64,000 nt of DNA from Novipirellula herctigrandis (GTDB taxonomy: Bacteria > Planctomycetota > Planctomycetia > Pirellulales > Pirellulaceae), in contig SJPJ01000001.1 in the NCBI GenBank assembly GCA_007859835.1, positions 269,126 to 333,125 of the forward strand, given 5' to 3'. The position numbers and the translations under genes are program-made. Shown here piece after piece: positions 52,280 through 61,107 of this stretch (position 1 is the first letter of the stretch; every line of letters begins with the position of its first letter). A model generated the notes under the pieces. The model saw nothing but the letters and a program-made list of their open reading frames with translations. It was not told where the DNA came from and did not search any database.

Positions 52280-54199
52280 ATGAAAAATCGGACCATTCAC
52301 TGCACTTCATGGAGAAGCTGTTTTCTCACAAAAGGTCTGACGTTGATGTGCGCCGTTTTTGCTGCGCTGTCCTCCGCACCGCTTGCTGCAAAAAGCCCCA
52401 ATGTCATCTTGCCCAATGTCATATTGATTGTCAGTGATGATCAGGGATACGGCGACGTGGCTGCTCATGGAAACCCCGTTCTGAAGACTCCCAACATCGA
52501 TCGACTGCGTGAACAATGCGTTCGATTTACCGATTTCCACGTCGCTCCAATGTGCTCGCCGACTCGAGGTCAACTGATGACCGGTATCGATGCGATGAAG
52601 AACGGTTGCACGGCCGTTTGCGAGGGTCGCTCAATGATCAGGAGTGAGTTGCCGACGATGGCGGATTTTTTTGGTAATTCCGGCTACGCAACCGGGCACT
52701 TTGGTAAGTGGCATTTGGGCGACAGCTATCCGCATCGTCCGCAAGATCGTGGGTTTCAGGAAACGCTGCATCACCGCGCTTGGGGAATCACTTCGCTAGC
52801 CGACTATTGGGGCAACACCTACTTCGACCCGGTGCTTGAACACAATGGCGTTGACAAAAAGTACAAAGGCTATTGCACCGACATTTTCTTTGGCGAAGCG
52901 ATCAAGTGGATCGACCAGCAAACGACGGAAGGCAAACCATTCTTTCTATATTTGCCTACGAACACTCCCCATGTCCCCAACGTTTGTGCTGAGAGGTACT
53001 CAAAACCCTACGCGGGCAAATCCAAGGGCAAACTGATTCCAGCAACGTTCTACGGCATGATCGCGAATTTGGACGAAAACGTTGGCAAGCTGGATTCATT
53101 TCTCGACCAGACGCGGCTTCGCGAAAATACGATCCTGATCTACATGTCTGACAATGGCACGCAAAGCAAGCAGGCACAAGCGATCTTCAACGCCGGCATG
53201 CGAAACAAAAAGACGAGCGTGTATGAAGGTGGTCATCGCGTGCCATTGTTTGTTCGTTGGCCCAAGGCGGGCCTCATACACGGTACCGACATCACCGAGT
53301 TGACTCAAGTGCAAGACCTTTTGCCAACGCTGATTGAATTGTGTGATCTTAAACGGAGCGGCAAGACGCTAGCCGCCGGTGACCCAAACAGCGACGAACC
53401 GACGGCTGGTGCATTGACGCTCACCGATGCTAAGTTCGACGGTACAAGCCTAGTCGATCTATTAACGGGGAAAGCCGAGCGACTACCCGATCGTAAACTC
53501 GTCATCCAGTACCGTTCTTCTGGCCAGCGGTGGGATCCGGCGGTTGTGCTGTGGGGCAAGTGGCGATTGCTGAAGGAACAGAAAGGCCGCAGGGTCGTCG
53601 AGAACAAAAATCCGCCCGAACTTTATCACATGGGCCGTGATCCGGGACAGACAAAGAACGTTGCTGCAGAACATCCTGAAATCGTTCGTACGATGACGGA
53701 GCACTACGAACAGTGGCACGTTGAAGCAAGAAAAGATTTCGACCGCTTGCGCTGGATCACCGTTGGTAGCAAGCAGGCGAATCCTGTGAAGCTTTACTCG
53801 CAGGACTGGACGGGGGACTATTGCGACAACCCCGCAGGATTGTCCCGAGCAACCGCACGCGGTTACTGGAACGTTATCGTTGATCGCGAAGCAGACTACG
53901 AAATCGAACTTCGCCGTTGGCCGACGGAATCCGACAAAATGCTTACCGAGGGATGGGACGGCCCAGACGACAAAGGCCCCAGCGCTCGACCGATTTTCAA
54001 AGCAAAACTTGACATTGCCAATATCAGCCGCTCCGTCAACTTGGATGCCAAGGCCACGCATGCTTCGTTCACAATTCAGCTCCCCGTCGGAAAGACACAA
54101 CTTGCAACAACCTTTTTGGATTCTTCAGGTAACGACTTGTGCAGCGCGATTTACGTTACGGTCCGGCGGCTGCCCAAAACAGATCTGCTCCGGCCGTAG
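52280..54199 (+). CDS. Exported sulfatase (S1) with C-terminal beta-domain
   Basis: A 639-residue type I sulfatase. I start it at 52280, where the hydrophobic N-terminus ('LTLMCAVFAALSSAPLAA') follows. Landmarks: 'NVILIVSDDQGYGDVAAHGN', the Cys92 motif 'APMCSPTRGQLMTGIDAM', 'TGHFGKWHLGDSYPHRPQDR' and 'ILIYMSDNGTQSKQAQAIFN'. The first strand is duplicated: PNVIL appears twice in a row (SPNVILPNVILIV), from a 15-bp tandem duplication at 52397-52426, so the metal-binding DD follows the second copy. The core ends near residue 480; the extra C-terminal ~150 residues ('RGYWNVIVDREADYEIELRR', 'STWMPR'-type region at the end) form a beta-rich domain found in several planctomycete sulfatases. It is the first of three co-directional sulfatase genes. 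Confidence 0.93.
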   Translation: MKNRTIHCTSWRSCFLTKGLTLMCAVFAALSSAPLAAKSPNVILPNVILIVSDDQGYGDVAAHGNPVLKTPNIDRLREQCVRFTDFHVAPMCSPTRGQLMTGIDAMKNGCTAVCEGRSMIRSELPTMADFFGNSGYATGHFGKWHLGDSYPHRPQDRGFQETLHHRAWGITSLADYWGNTYFDPVLEHNGVDKKYKGYCTDIFFGEAIKWIDQQTTEGKPFFLYLPTNTPHVPNVCAERYSKPYAGKSKGKLIPATFYGMIANLDENVGKLDSFLDQTRLRENTILIYMSDNGTQSKQAQAIFNAGMRNKKTSVYEGGHRVPLFVRWPKAGLIHGTDITELTQVQDLLPTLIELCDLKRSGKTLAAGDPNSDEPTAGALTLTDAKFDGTSLVDLLTGKAERLPDRKLVIQYRSSGQRWDPAVVLWGKWRLLKEQKGRRVVENKNPPELYHMGRDPGQTKNVAAEHPEIVRTMTEHYEQWHVEARKDFDRLRWITVGSKQANPVKLYSQDWTGDYCDNPAGLSRATARGYWNVIVDREADYEIELRRWPTESDKMLTEGWDGPDDKGPSARPIFKAKLDIANISRSVNLDAKATHASFTIQLPVGKTQLATTFLDSSGNDLCSAIYVTVRRLPKTDLLRP

Positions 54200-54336
54200 A
54201 CGATCACGCACACATTCCTAAGTACTTGAGTAACGGTTAACCGAGTAACTGGGGCATTTTTTTGTCTGTGCCAGACGACTTCAAATCCTGGCCACAAACG
54301 AAGCACTGCTCCAGACAGGTTCATCAAAAGCGAGAC

Positions 54337-56964
54337 ATGCCCCTCATGAAGATCTTTCTAGTCGGCTTCGCAATGGCATTGCTAACGGTTTCATCTATTG
54401 ACGCCGCCGAACCTCCCAACATCGTGCTGTTCTTCATTGATGATATGGGTTACGGCGACATTGGTCCCTTTGGCAATCAAGTCAACAAAACGCCGAATCT
54501 CGATCAGATGGCAAGGGAAGGAAACGTGCTGCGGCAATTCTATGTCGCAAACACCGCTTGCACGCCTTCTCGCTCTGCATTGATGACAGGCACCTACGCG
54601 TCGCGAATCGGAATGGATGGCGACGTTTGCTTTCCGGCCGAAGAACGTGGCTTGAACCCAACCGAAATCACTATCGCTGAAATGCTGAAGGCCGAGGGCT
54701 ATGCGACTGGATGCTTCGGCAAATGGCATTTGGGCGATCAGACAGAATTTATGCCGTTGGCTCAAGGGTTTGATGAGTATTTCGGAATTCCATACTCCAA
54801 TGACATGTGGCCCGGCAATCTGAAAGGCCATCGTCATTTCAAACAGCCTTACACGCCGCTACCGGTGCTGCATCAAGACAAGGTCGTTGCCTATGTCAGT
54901 GACGGCGCAGACCAATCGCTGCTCTGTCAAGTTGTGACAGACTACACGGTGAAATTCATTGATGATCATAAAGACGAACCGTTCTTCTGCTACGTCCCGC
55001 ACGCCTATGTGCACCATCCACGGTTCGCTCGGCCGGAGATTCTGAGAAAGGCAGGCGGAGACGTGAATCGCGCGAATGTGGAAGAGGTTGACACCGGTGT
55101 TGGACGAGTTCTGGACAAGATTCGTGATCTGAAACTTGACCAACAAACCCTCGTCATTTTTACGTCGGACAATGGCGGTGCCGGTGGTATGAGCATGGGG
55201 CCGCTTCGCGGCGGAAAAGGCGGGCCGAAATACGAAGGTCACATGCGCGAACCGACGATCACGTGGTGGCCCGGCAGAATCCCTGCGGGAATCGAATCAA
55301 ACGGCATCGGCGTGACTACCGATTTGCTTCCTTCACTTGCCCGTCTTGTAGGTGGCGACGTTCCCACCGATCGCAAGATTGATGGAAAGGACGCGTTGGA
55401 TATTTTGCTCGGAAAGCCCGGTGCCAAGTCGCCTCATCACCTTCACTTCTACGAAGTGGACGGCATTCGCCGCGGCCCGTGGAAACTCGTTCGCATCGGC
55501 AACAAGACCGAGCTTTACAACCTGGACACTGATTTGGGCGAGCGAAACAACGTTGCGAAGCAGAATCCGAAGATTTCTCATGAGCTCAGCGAGCTTTTGG
55601 ATGTACATGTTGCGACGATCATCGCCGACACGCGGCCCGCTGGGTTTGTGAAACCAGGAACGGCCAAGCCATTGCTTTCAGAACCGGGCGAGCTTCCCAA
55701 GTTGCGGGATTTTATGGGGCTTCCCGAAACGACTGCGATTGGTGCGCCCCGCAAAAAGGCTGAATCAAAGAACAACGGTAAAGCTAAGAAAAAACCAAAG
55801 GCAATGCTGGACGCGGCACGGAATCGCAAACCGAATTTCGTTTTGATCCTCGCCGACGACCAGGGTTGGAATGGGTGGTCGACTGCCATGGATCCGCGCA
55901 TTCCCGATTCAAAGAGCGACTTTTACCGAACGCCGAATCTGGATCGACGGGTCTCCGGTGGCATGCGGTTTTCGCGTGGATATGCACCTGCCCCCGTTTG
56001 TTCGCCTACCCGTCACAGCATTCAATTCGGTGTCAGCCCAGCAAAAACGCGAATCACTCACAATAGCCCTACACCGAAACAGCATTGCGCCCCCAAAGTC
56101 TCGCTCGCGAATTTAAGCAAGAAGGCCAGCCCGGATTACACGACCGCCCACTTTGGCAACAAGTGGCATGTCTCCGCGGCCCCCATGGCCTGCGGCTACG
56201 ACCAATCCGACGGGGCCACTGGTAACCGTGATGGTGATACGAGCAACGATCCGAATGATCCCAAGCGTGTGTACGACGTCACCGAACGATCGGTATCGTT
56301 CATGGAGCAGGCCGTTTCACAGGGGCAACCCTTTTTCTTGCAGGTGTCACACGATGCGGATCATCTCACATTCAAATCAAGTGTAGGGATGCCAGAGAAA
56401 TTCGCAGACATACCGGTTGGCAAACGGCATCATGACCGCAAATGCGCTGGGATGAATGGGGATCTCGACCAGGGTGTCGGTTCGATCCTAGACGCAATTG
56501 ACCGACTTGCGATCACGGATCGCACCTACGTGTTCTATTTTGCCGACATTCGTTCCGACCAATCGAACGACAAACTTCACGGGATTGCACGGCGCAAAGC
56601 CTGGCCACGGAGTTACAGCAAGGGGTTTGTTCCCGAAGGCGGCGTCCGGGTCCCGTTTGTTGTCTGCGGTCCTGGAGTTCAACCGGGGGCGGTTTCTCGT
56701 ACGCCGGTCATCGCGTACGAGCTGCTACCTACTTGCATGGAGCTAATCAATCCTGAGATTCCGTTGCCCAATGTTGTGGAGGGAGGCAGCATGTTGAGTG
56801 TCCTGTACAACCGGGGTGAAGGACTGGTGAAGCGTCCCAACGACTGTATGGTTTTTCATTATCCGACGGGCGTGTGGCCCGCACAGTCGTCTTTGGTTCA
56901 AGGGGACTGGAAGCTGGTGAAGTCATGGGCATTCGATCGTGTCAAATTGTTTAACCTCGCTTAA
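54337..56964 (+). CDS. Tandem double-sulfatase with degenerate second domain
   Basis: An 875-residue exported protein with two sulfatase domains. Domain 1 (about residues 25-460): 'NIVLFFIDDMGYGDIGPFGN', Cys75 in 'NTACTPSRSALMTGTYAS', 'CFGKWHLGDQTEF' and 'VIFTSDNGGAGGMSMGPLRG', all intact. A Lys-rich linker (KAESKNNGKAKKKPKA) joins domain 2 (about 490-875): 'NFVLILADDQGWNGWSTAMD' and Cys555 in 'APVCSPTRHSIQFG' are present, but the usual SDNG metal site reads 'FYFADIRSDQSNDKLHG' and GKWHLG reads 'GNKWHVSAAPMACGYD'. The domain stops at 'RVKLFNLA', before the expected end, so it is also truncated. The start at 54337 or 54346 is chosen because a signal peptide (MKIFLVGFAMALLTVSS) follows. Domain 2 may bind rather than cut sulfate. 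Confidence 0.92.
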   Translation: MPLMKIFLVGFAMALLTVSSIDAAEPPNIVLFFIDDMGYGDIGPFGNQVNKTPNLDQMAREGNVLRQFYVANTACTPSRSALMTGTYASRIGMDGDVCFPAEERGLNPTEITIAEMLKAEGYATGCFGKWHLGDQTEFMPLAQGFDEYFGIPYSNDMWPGNLKGHRHFKQPYTPLPVLHQDKVVAYVSDGADQSLLCQVVTDYTVKFIDDHKDEPFFCYVPHAYVHHPRFARPEILRKAGGDVNRANVEEVDTGVGRVLDKIRDLKLDQQTLVIFTSDNGGAGGMSMGPLRGGKGGPKYEGHMREPTITWWPGRIPAGIESNGIGVTTDLLPSLARLVGGDVPTDRKIDGKDALDILLGKPGAKSPHHLHFYEVDGIRRGPWKLVRIGNKTELYNLDTDLGERNNVAKQNPKISHELSELLDVHVATIIADTRPAGFVKPGTAKPLLSEPGELPKLRDFMGLPETTAIGAPRKKAESKNNGKAKKKPKAMLDAARNRKPNFVLILADDQGWNGWSTAMDPRIPDSKSDFYRTPNLDRRVSGGMRFSRGYAPAPVCSPTRHSIQFGVSPAKTRITHNSPTPKQHCAPKVSLANLSKKASPDYTTAHFGNKWHVSAAPMACGYDQSDGATGNRDGDTSNDPNDPKRVYDVTERSVSFMEQAVSQGQPFFLQVSHDADHLTFKSSVGMPEKFADIPVGKRHHDRKCAGMNGDLDQGVGSILDAIDRLAITDRTYVFYFADIRSDQSNDKLHGIARRKAWPRSYSKGFVPEGGVRVPFVVCGPGVQPGAVSRTPVIAYELLPTCMELINPEIPLPNVVEGGSMLSVLYNRGEGLVKRPNDCMVFHYPTGVWPAQSSLVQGDWKLVKSWAFDRVKLFNLA

Positions 56965-56989
56965 TCCAATGACATTCAATGACAAGAAA

Positions 56990-59900
56990 ATGATTATAAA
57001 ATACCTTCGCCTACTGCTTTCATTGGCCGTGTCGATTCAGGTCGCAATCAATGCTTCCGCGGCAGAAAAACCAAATGTTCTGTTCATCGCAATCGATGAC
57101 ATGAACGACTGGACGACGTTGTTCGATGACGACAATCCGATCCAGACGCCGAACCTGAAACGACTTGCCGCTCGCGGATGTTTCTTCTCGAAGGCCTATT
57201 GTGCGTCACCAGGTTGCAATCCATCACGGACTGCGATTATGACGGGGCTGAGACCGACCACTTCGGGTGTTTATGGCAATCCCGACGCTTGGCGTCAAAT
57301 CATTCCGGATGCTGTCACGTTGCCACAGTACTTTAAACGGCATGGAGGATATGCGACTCGTGGGGCCGGGAAGATTTTTCATCATGGCAAGTCCGGCGCG
57401 GGCGATCCAGACAATCCTGACTTCGAACAGTTCTTCAAAAAATTGCCGATCCGCGGGCCGGGCCAGAACAAAAACTACAATGGGTATAGGAAACCCCCGA
57501 ACCGACGACTCAGTAGCGTTGGTTTCGATTGGGGTGAACACGATCAGAAGATGATTGATGTCGATATGTGCGAGTGGGTCGAGGCCCGCATGGAAGAGAA
57601 ATGGGACAAGCCGCTGTTTCTTGCGGCTGGCATTTTTAATCCGCACCTTCCGTTCTATGCGCCGAAGGAAACCTTCAGCCGATATCCGTTGGAAAATATT
57701 GTCATGCCAGACATGCCAAACGGAGATCTCAGCGACGTCGGTGAAGTGGCAAAGCGAATGGTGCGAAAGGAGTTCTGGATCTGGGATAATACAACCGCCG
57801 CGAAACCCGGATCTGTCGGAAGCCTGCGACGCATGGTCCAGTGTTATCAAGCAGCGGCTGACTTCTCTGACCAAATGGTTGGTCGTTTACTCGACAAGCT
57901 CGACGAAAGCGGTCGCGCGGATAACACGATTATCGTGCTGTGGTCGGACCACGGATATCACCTTGGTGACAAAGAATGCTGTGTGAAGTTCACGTTATGG
58001 GACAAAGCCAATCACGTGCCTTTTATTATCGTTGCCCCGGGCGTGACCATGCCAGGCAGTCGTTGTGACACTCCGGTTGGCTTGATCGACATCTATCCGA
58101 CGCTGTTGGAATTGGCTCGATTGCCGGCAAAGGCTGATAACGATGGCGTGAGTCTGGTACCGTTGCTGAAGAATCCTGACCGCAAATGGGACCGCCCGGC
58201 GTTGATGACCGAAGGTCCGGGTAACCACGCCGTACGCAGCGATCGTTGGCGATACATCCGTTACAGCGATGGTGCCCAGGAACTTTACGATCACGAGAAT
58301 GATCCATGGGAACACAAAAACTTGGTCGCGGATCCGGAACACGCGGAGGTAATCTCCGCGCACCGCAAATGGCTTCCAAAACACGAATCATCCGGCAAAG
58401 GAATGTCGCATCTGTACATGGAACCGCCAACCGCGGGAGCGGGGCTTCCCGAGAGCGGCTTTTCACGTCCTCGTACTGCCGTCGGTGGCGAACCGACTAA
58501 GCAGAGCACGCCGAAATCCGAGGAACAGAAGCGTGACGAGAATAAGTCGACGCCTGCCGCTTCGAAACAAACAGACTCAGTCAAAAATGCTTCACCAGTC
58601 CCGCGATTTCATTTTGCGGACACGCTTGAAGAACAGGAAAAGCAACTGGCGGAGAATCCTTTGCTGAAGCGATTCCGGAAGTCTCGCGAAAAACTCCTGA
58701 AAGACCGACATCATCCAATCTATCACTTTACGAGCCCCGAGCACCGGCTTAACGATCCGAACGGTTTGAGTTACTGGAACGGCAAATGGCACATGTTCTA
58801 CCAGGGCTATCCGCCGGAATATCCCCGCCAGCACTGGGGGCATGCGATCAGCGATGACCTAATCCATTGGCGAGACCTTCCCTACGCCATCTACCCCGGT
58901 CCGGAGCGAGCCTGTTTTTCGGGGACGGTTTACATCGACCACGATACGAACCGCGCGATCGCGATGTATCATGGGACGGAAGTCGGCACGATGGTCGCGA
59001 CATCAAGCGATCCCTTGTTGCTCAACTGGAAAAAGGTGACCGGCAACGCAGTGATCCCTTACCCCCAGCCAGGCGAGCCGAAACCCGAATACAACATCTT
59101 CGATCCTTGTGTCTGGAAGAAGGGCGATTGGTACTACGCGCTGACCGCCGGACCCAAAGGGGGAATGCAGTTTCGCTCGATGTATCTCCATCGCTCAAAG
59201 GACTTGGCCACATGGGAACATCTCCACGAGTTCCTGGAAAATGATCGCTACAGTTTGGCCGGTGACGATGGAGCCTGTCCGTACTTTTGGCCGATCGGAA
59301 CAGGCGAAAACAAGCAGCATATCCTGCTGCACTTTAGTCACATGAGCGGCGGCAAGTACATGCTCGGCGACTATGACACCGATCGCGACAAGTTTCTAGT
59401 CTCCGACGGCGGCGATTTCAACTTCGGTGCGTGGGGCCCCTGTGGTCTGCACGCTCCCTCGGCTTATCCCGACGGCAAAGGCGGCGTGAATGTCGTGTTT
59501 AACGTTAACGAGGGTAAAAAGACAGACGGCTGGAATCGGATGATGTCTTTACCGCGGAATCTGACGCTGCGAAAGAACGGCCTCTTCAATCCATTGAACA
59601 TCGAACCGGCGGGCGAAGTCGAGTCGCTGCGCGGCGAACACGTTCACGTTGCAGAGATGAACCTGCCCGCCAATAAGGAAGTCGTGCTCGATAACGTGAA
59701 GGGTAACGCGATGGAAATCGTAGCGAATTTCGCACCACAATTTGGCCAGACCATCGAGCTGAACGTGTTGCGTTCGCCCGATGGCGAGGAAGTCACACGC
59801 ATCCAGTGCTTTCGCGATCGCGGCATGCGAATTCTCGGTAACCGGACAGAGCCGCCCACAGTCGTCTCTATCGACTCATCACGCTCGACCATCGCGGGCG

Positions 59901-60139
59901 ACGTCATCGGCCGCCCGCCTGAAACAGCTCAGGTCGATATGCCAAGTAACGAACCGCTGAAGCTGCGCGTCTTCATCGACCGTAGCATTGTCGAAGTGTT
60001 CATCAACGGCCGACAGTGCCTGACGGCGAGAGTCTACCCGGATCGAAATGACAGCCTTGACGTTTCACTGAGGTCCCAGGGGAACGATGCCAAGCTAATG
60101 TCCCTGGACGCCTGGCAGATGAAAAATATCTACGAGTGA
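56990..60139 (+). CDS. Sulfatase-GH32 fusion protein
   Basis: A 1049-residue exported protein; start at 56990 (or 56969) gives a signal peptide (LRLLLSLAVSIQVAINASA). The N-terminal half (about 25-490) is an iduronate-2-sulfatase-like S1 domain with 'NVLFIAIDDMNDWTTLFDDD', Cys76 in 'SPGCNPSRTAIMTGLRPT' and 'IIVLWSDHGYHLGDKECCVK'. A low-complexity linker follows ('TPKSEEQKRDENKSTPAASK'). The C-terminal half (about 575-1049) is GH32: nucleophile Asp in 'HRLNDPNGLSYWNGKWHMFY' (near 585), 'NIFDPCVWKKGDWYYA' (near 703) and the beta-sandwich ending 'VFIDRSIVEVFINGRQCLTA'. Where GH32 usually has ECP with the acid/base Glu, this protein has 'GDDGACPYFWPIG' (near 758). It would couple desulfation to cleavage of a fructan-like or other furanoside. 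Confidence 0.92.
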   Translation: MIIKYLRLLLSLAVSIQVAINASAAEKPNVLFIAIDDMNDWTTLFDDDNPIQTPNLKRLAARGCFFSKAYCASPGCNPSRTAIMTGLRPTTSGVYGNPDAWRQIIPDAVTLPQYFKRHGGYATRGAGKIFHHGKSGAGDPDNPDFEQFFKKLPIRGPGQNKNYNGYRKPPNRRLSSVGFDWGEHDQKMIDVDMCEWVEARMEEKWDKPLFLAAGIFNPHLPFYAPKETFSRYPLENIVMPDMPNGDLSDVGEVAKRMVRKEFWIWDNTTAAKPGSVGSLRRMVQCYQAAADFSDQMVGRLLDKLDESGRADNTIIVLWSDHGYHLGDKECCVKFTLWDKANHVPFIIVAPGVTMPGSRCDTPVGLIDIYPTLLELARLPAKADNDGVSLVPLLKNPDRKWDRPALMTEGPGNHAVRSDRWRYIRYSDGAQELYDHENDPWEHKNLVADPEHAEVISAHRKWLPKHESSGKGMSHLYMEPPTAGAGLPESGFSRPRTAVGGEPTKQSTPKSEEQKRDENKSTPAASKQTDSVKNASPVPRFHFADTLEEQEKQLAENPLLKRFRKSREKLLKDRHHPIYHFTSPEHRLNDPNGLSYWNGKWHMFYQGYPPEYPRQHWGHAISDDLIHWRDLPYAIYPGPERACFSGTVYIDHDTNRAIAMYHGTEVGTMVATSSDPLLLNWKKVTGNAVIPYPQPGEPKPEYNIFDPCVWKKGDWYYALTAGPKGGMQFRSMYLHRSKDLATWEHLHEFLENDRYSLAGDDGACPYFWPIGTGENKQHILLHFSHMSGGKYMLGDYDTDRDKFLVSDGGDFNFGAWGPCGLHAPSAYPDGKGGVNVVFNVNEGKKTDGWNRMMSLPRNLTLRKNGLFNPLNIEPAGEVESLRGEHVHVAEMNLPANKEVVLDNVKGNAMEIVANFAPQFGQTIELNVLRSPDGEEVTRIQCFRDRGMRILGNRTEPPTVVSIDSSRSTIAGDVIGRPPETAQVDMPSNEPLKLRVFIDRSIVEVFINGRQCLTARVYPDRNDSLDVSLRSQGNDAKLMSLDAWQMKNIYE

Positions 60140-60141
60140 AA

Positions 60142-60270
60142 CTACGCACTGTCCCGTAAATCGGAATTGACGCACTCTTATGTGAGCCGCAAGACGGTAG
60201 CCACGCGTATTTCCGGGGTCACCGGTACGGCAAACGCCGTGCCCGTCATCAATTACGAGACAGTGCCTAG
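60142..60270 (-). mobile_element. MITE-like element, copy 2 (inverted)
   Basis: A 129-bp copy, inverted relative to the one at 51.1 kb. It starts two bases after the stop codon of the sulfatase-GH32 gene. On the minus strand it begins CTAGGCACTGTCTCGTAATT, and the other end is CTACGCACTGTCCCGTAAAT on the plus strand. It shares the core segments CCGGTGACCCCGGAAA and TTGCGGCTCACATAA with copy 1 but differs at many other positions. It contains no open frame of interest. Confidence 0.8.
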
Positions 60271-60318
60271 GTCGTTCTCCATGGCGGCAGCAAGTTACCA
60301 AATCTAGGCGGCCAAAAA

Positions 60319-60353
60319 GAAAGCGTCAGACAAGAATCCTGTCTCACGCTTTC
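60319..60353. terminator. Bidirectional rho-independent-type terminator
   Basis: A 14-bp stem with one mismatch (GAAAGCGTCAGACA against TGTCTCACGCTTTC) and a seven-base loop. GTTTTCGTT follows on the plus strand and an A-run (AAAAA) precedes it, giving a T-rich tail for both directions. It lies between the converging sulfatase-GH32 and TPR genes. Confidence 0.8.
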
Positions 60354-60396
60354 GTTTTCGTTAAAATGCTTATGGGACCCTACTTCTGAATTATTT

Positions 60397-61107
60397 CTAC
60401 CTGGAAAAGGTGTTCTTGATTGCGCAACACCATTTGGACCACCAAGTTGTGCGACCGAGATTCTCGACACGTTGAAGATCACGCTCCGACTCGCTCACAT
60501 TTCCGAGATGCCCGTGTATTTCAGCCCGCAGCGCAATTGCTTCGGGACAATCGTCACTCAACGCAATTGCTTGGTGTACCGCCTGGAGCGCGTCCGAATA
60601 TTTCCGCACTCCCGCGTACGCACGCGCCAAGGATTCGAATGCGGTGGAAGAAGGAGCCTCTTTCAACGATTGAGAAAAATCGTTAATTGCGCACTCGTAC
60701 CGCTTCAAGTCCAGGTTGCATGTTCCGCGCGTGAAGTACGTGTCGCTGAGGTGATCGTCGCACCAAGCAAGATCTGCTTTTCCAAGGTCAATCGCCTTGG
60801 TAAAGTCATCGATTGCCAACTCCAATAGGAACTCCTTTTCCGACTCAAAGTACACGTAGCGATAGAGACATCCCCGGTCGCAGTATGCATCCGGGTCGTT
60901 TGGTCGCAGGCTGATGAATTGTTCTAAATCGCTCAGCGCATCGTCAAATTGGTCACCAACGGTAAAGCGAAGCGTCCCTCGCTGTTGCCAAGCCTCGGCA
61001 CAATCGGGACGGTGCGCAAGTATGCTCGTGTAAAGGTCAATCGCCTCTCGTTTTTGGCCGCAGCGTTCAAGTTCTTTGCCCCGATGCAACTGTTGTTCAA
61101 TGTCCAT
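60397..61107 (-). CDS. TPR-repeat protein
   Basis: A 236-residue cytoplasmic protein built of tetratricopeptide repeats, a helical scaffold for protein-protein contacts. Recognisable repeat segments are 'GKELERCGQKREAIDLYTSI', 'EAWQQRGTLRFTVGDQFDDA', 'DTYFTRGTCNLDLKRYECAI' and 'ESLARAYAGVRKYSDALQAV', with the TPR spacing of small and aromatic residues. It ends in a basic, Trp-rich tail ('RTTWWSKWCCAIKNTFSR'). I start it at 61107, where GGAG lies eight to twelve bases upstream; Met codons at 61125 and 61215 are in frame but less supported. It has no signal peptide and no clear partner among its neighbours; its function is unknown. Confidence 0.85.
   Translation of the reverse strand: MDIEQQLHRGKELERCGQKREAIDLYTSILAHRPDCAEAWQQRGTLRFTVGDQFDDALSDLEQFISLRPNDPDAYCDRGCLYRYVYFESEKEFLLELAIDDFTKAIDLGKADLAWCDDHLSDTYFTRGTCNLDLKRYECAINDFSQSLKEAPSSTAFESLARAYAGVRKYSDALQAVHQAIALSDDCPEAIALRAEIHGHLGNVSESERDLQRVENLGRTTWWSKWCCAIKNTFSR

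Noticed and set aside
53483..54100. Minus-strand frame of 205 codons
   Set aside because: Antisense to the C-terminal part of the sulfatase at 52.3 kb; no recognisable domain.
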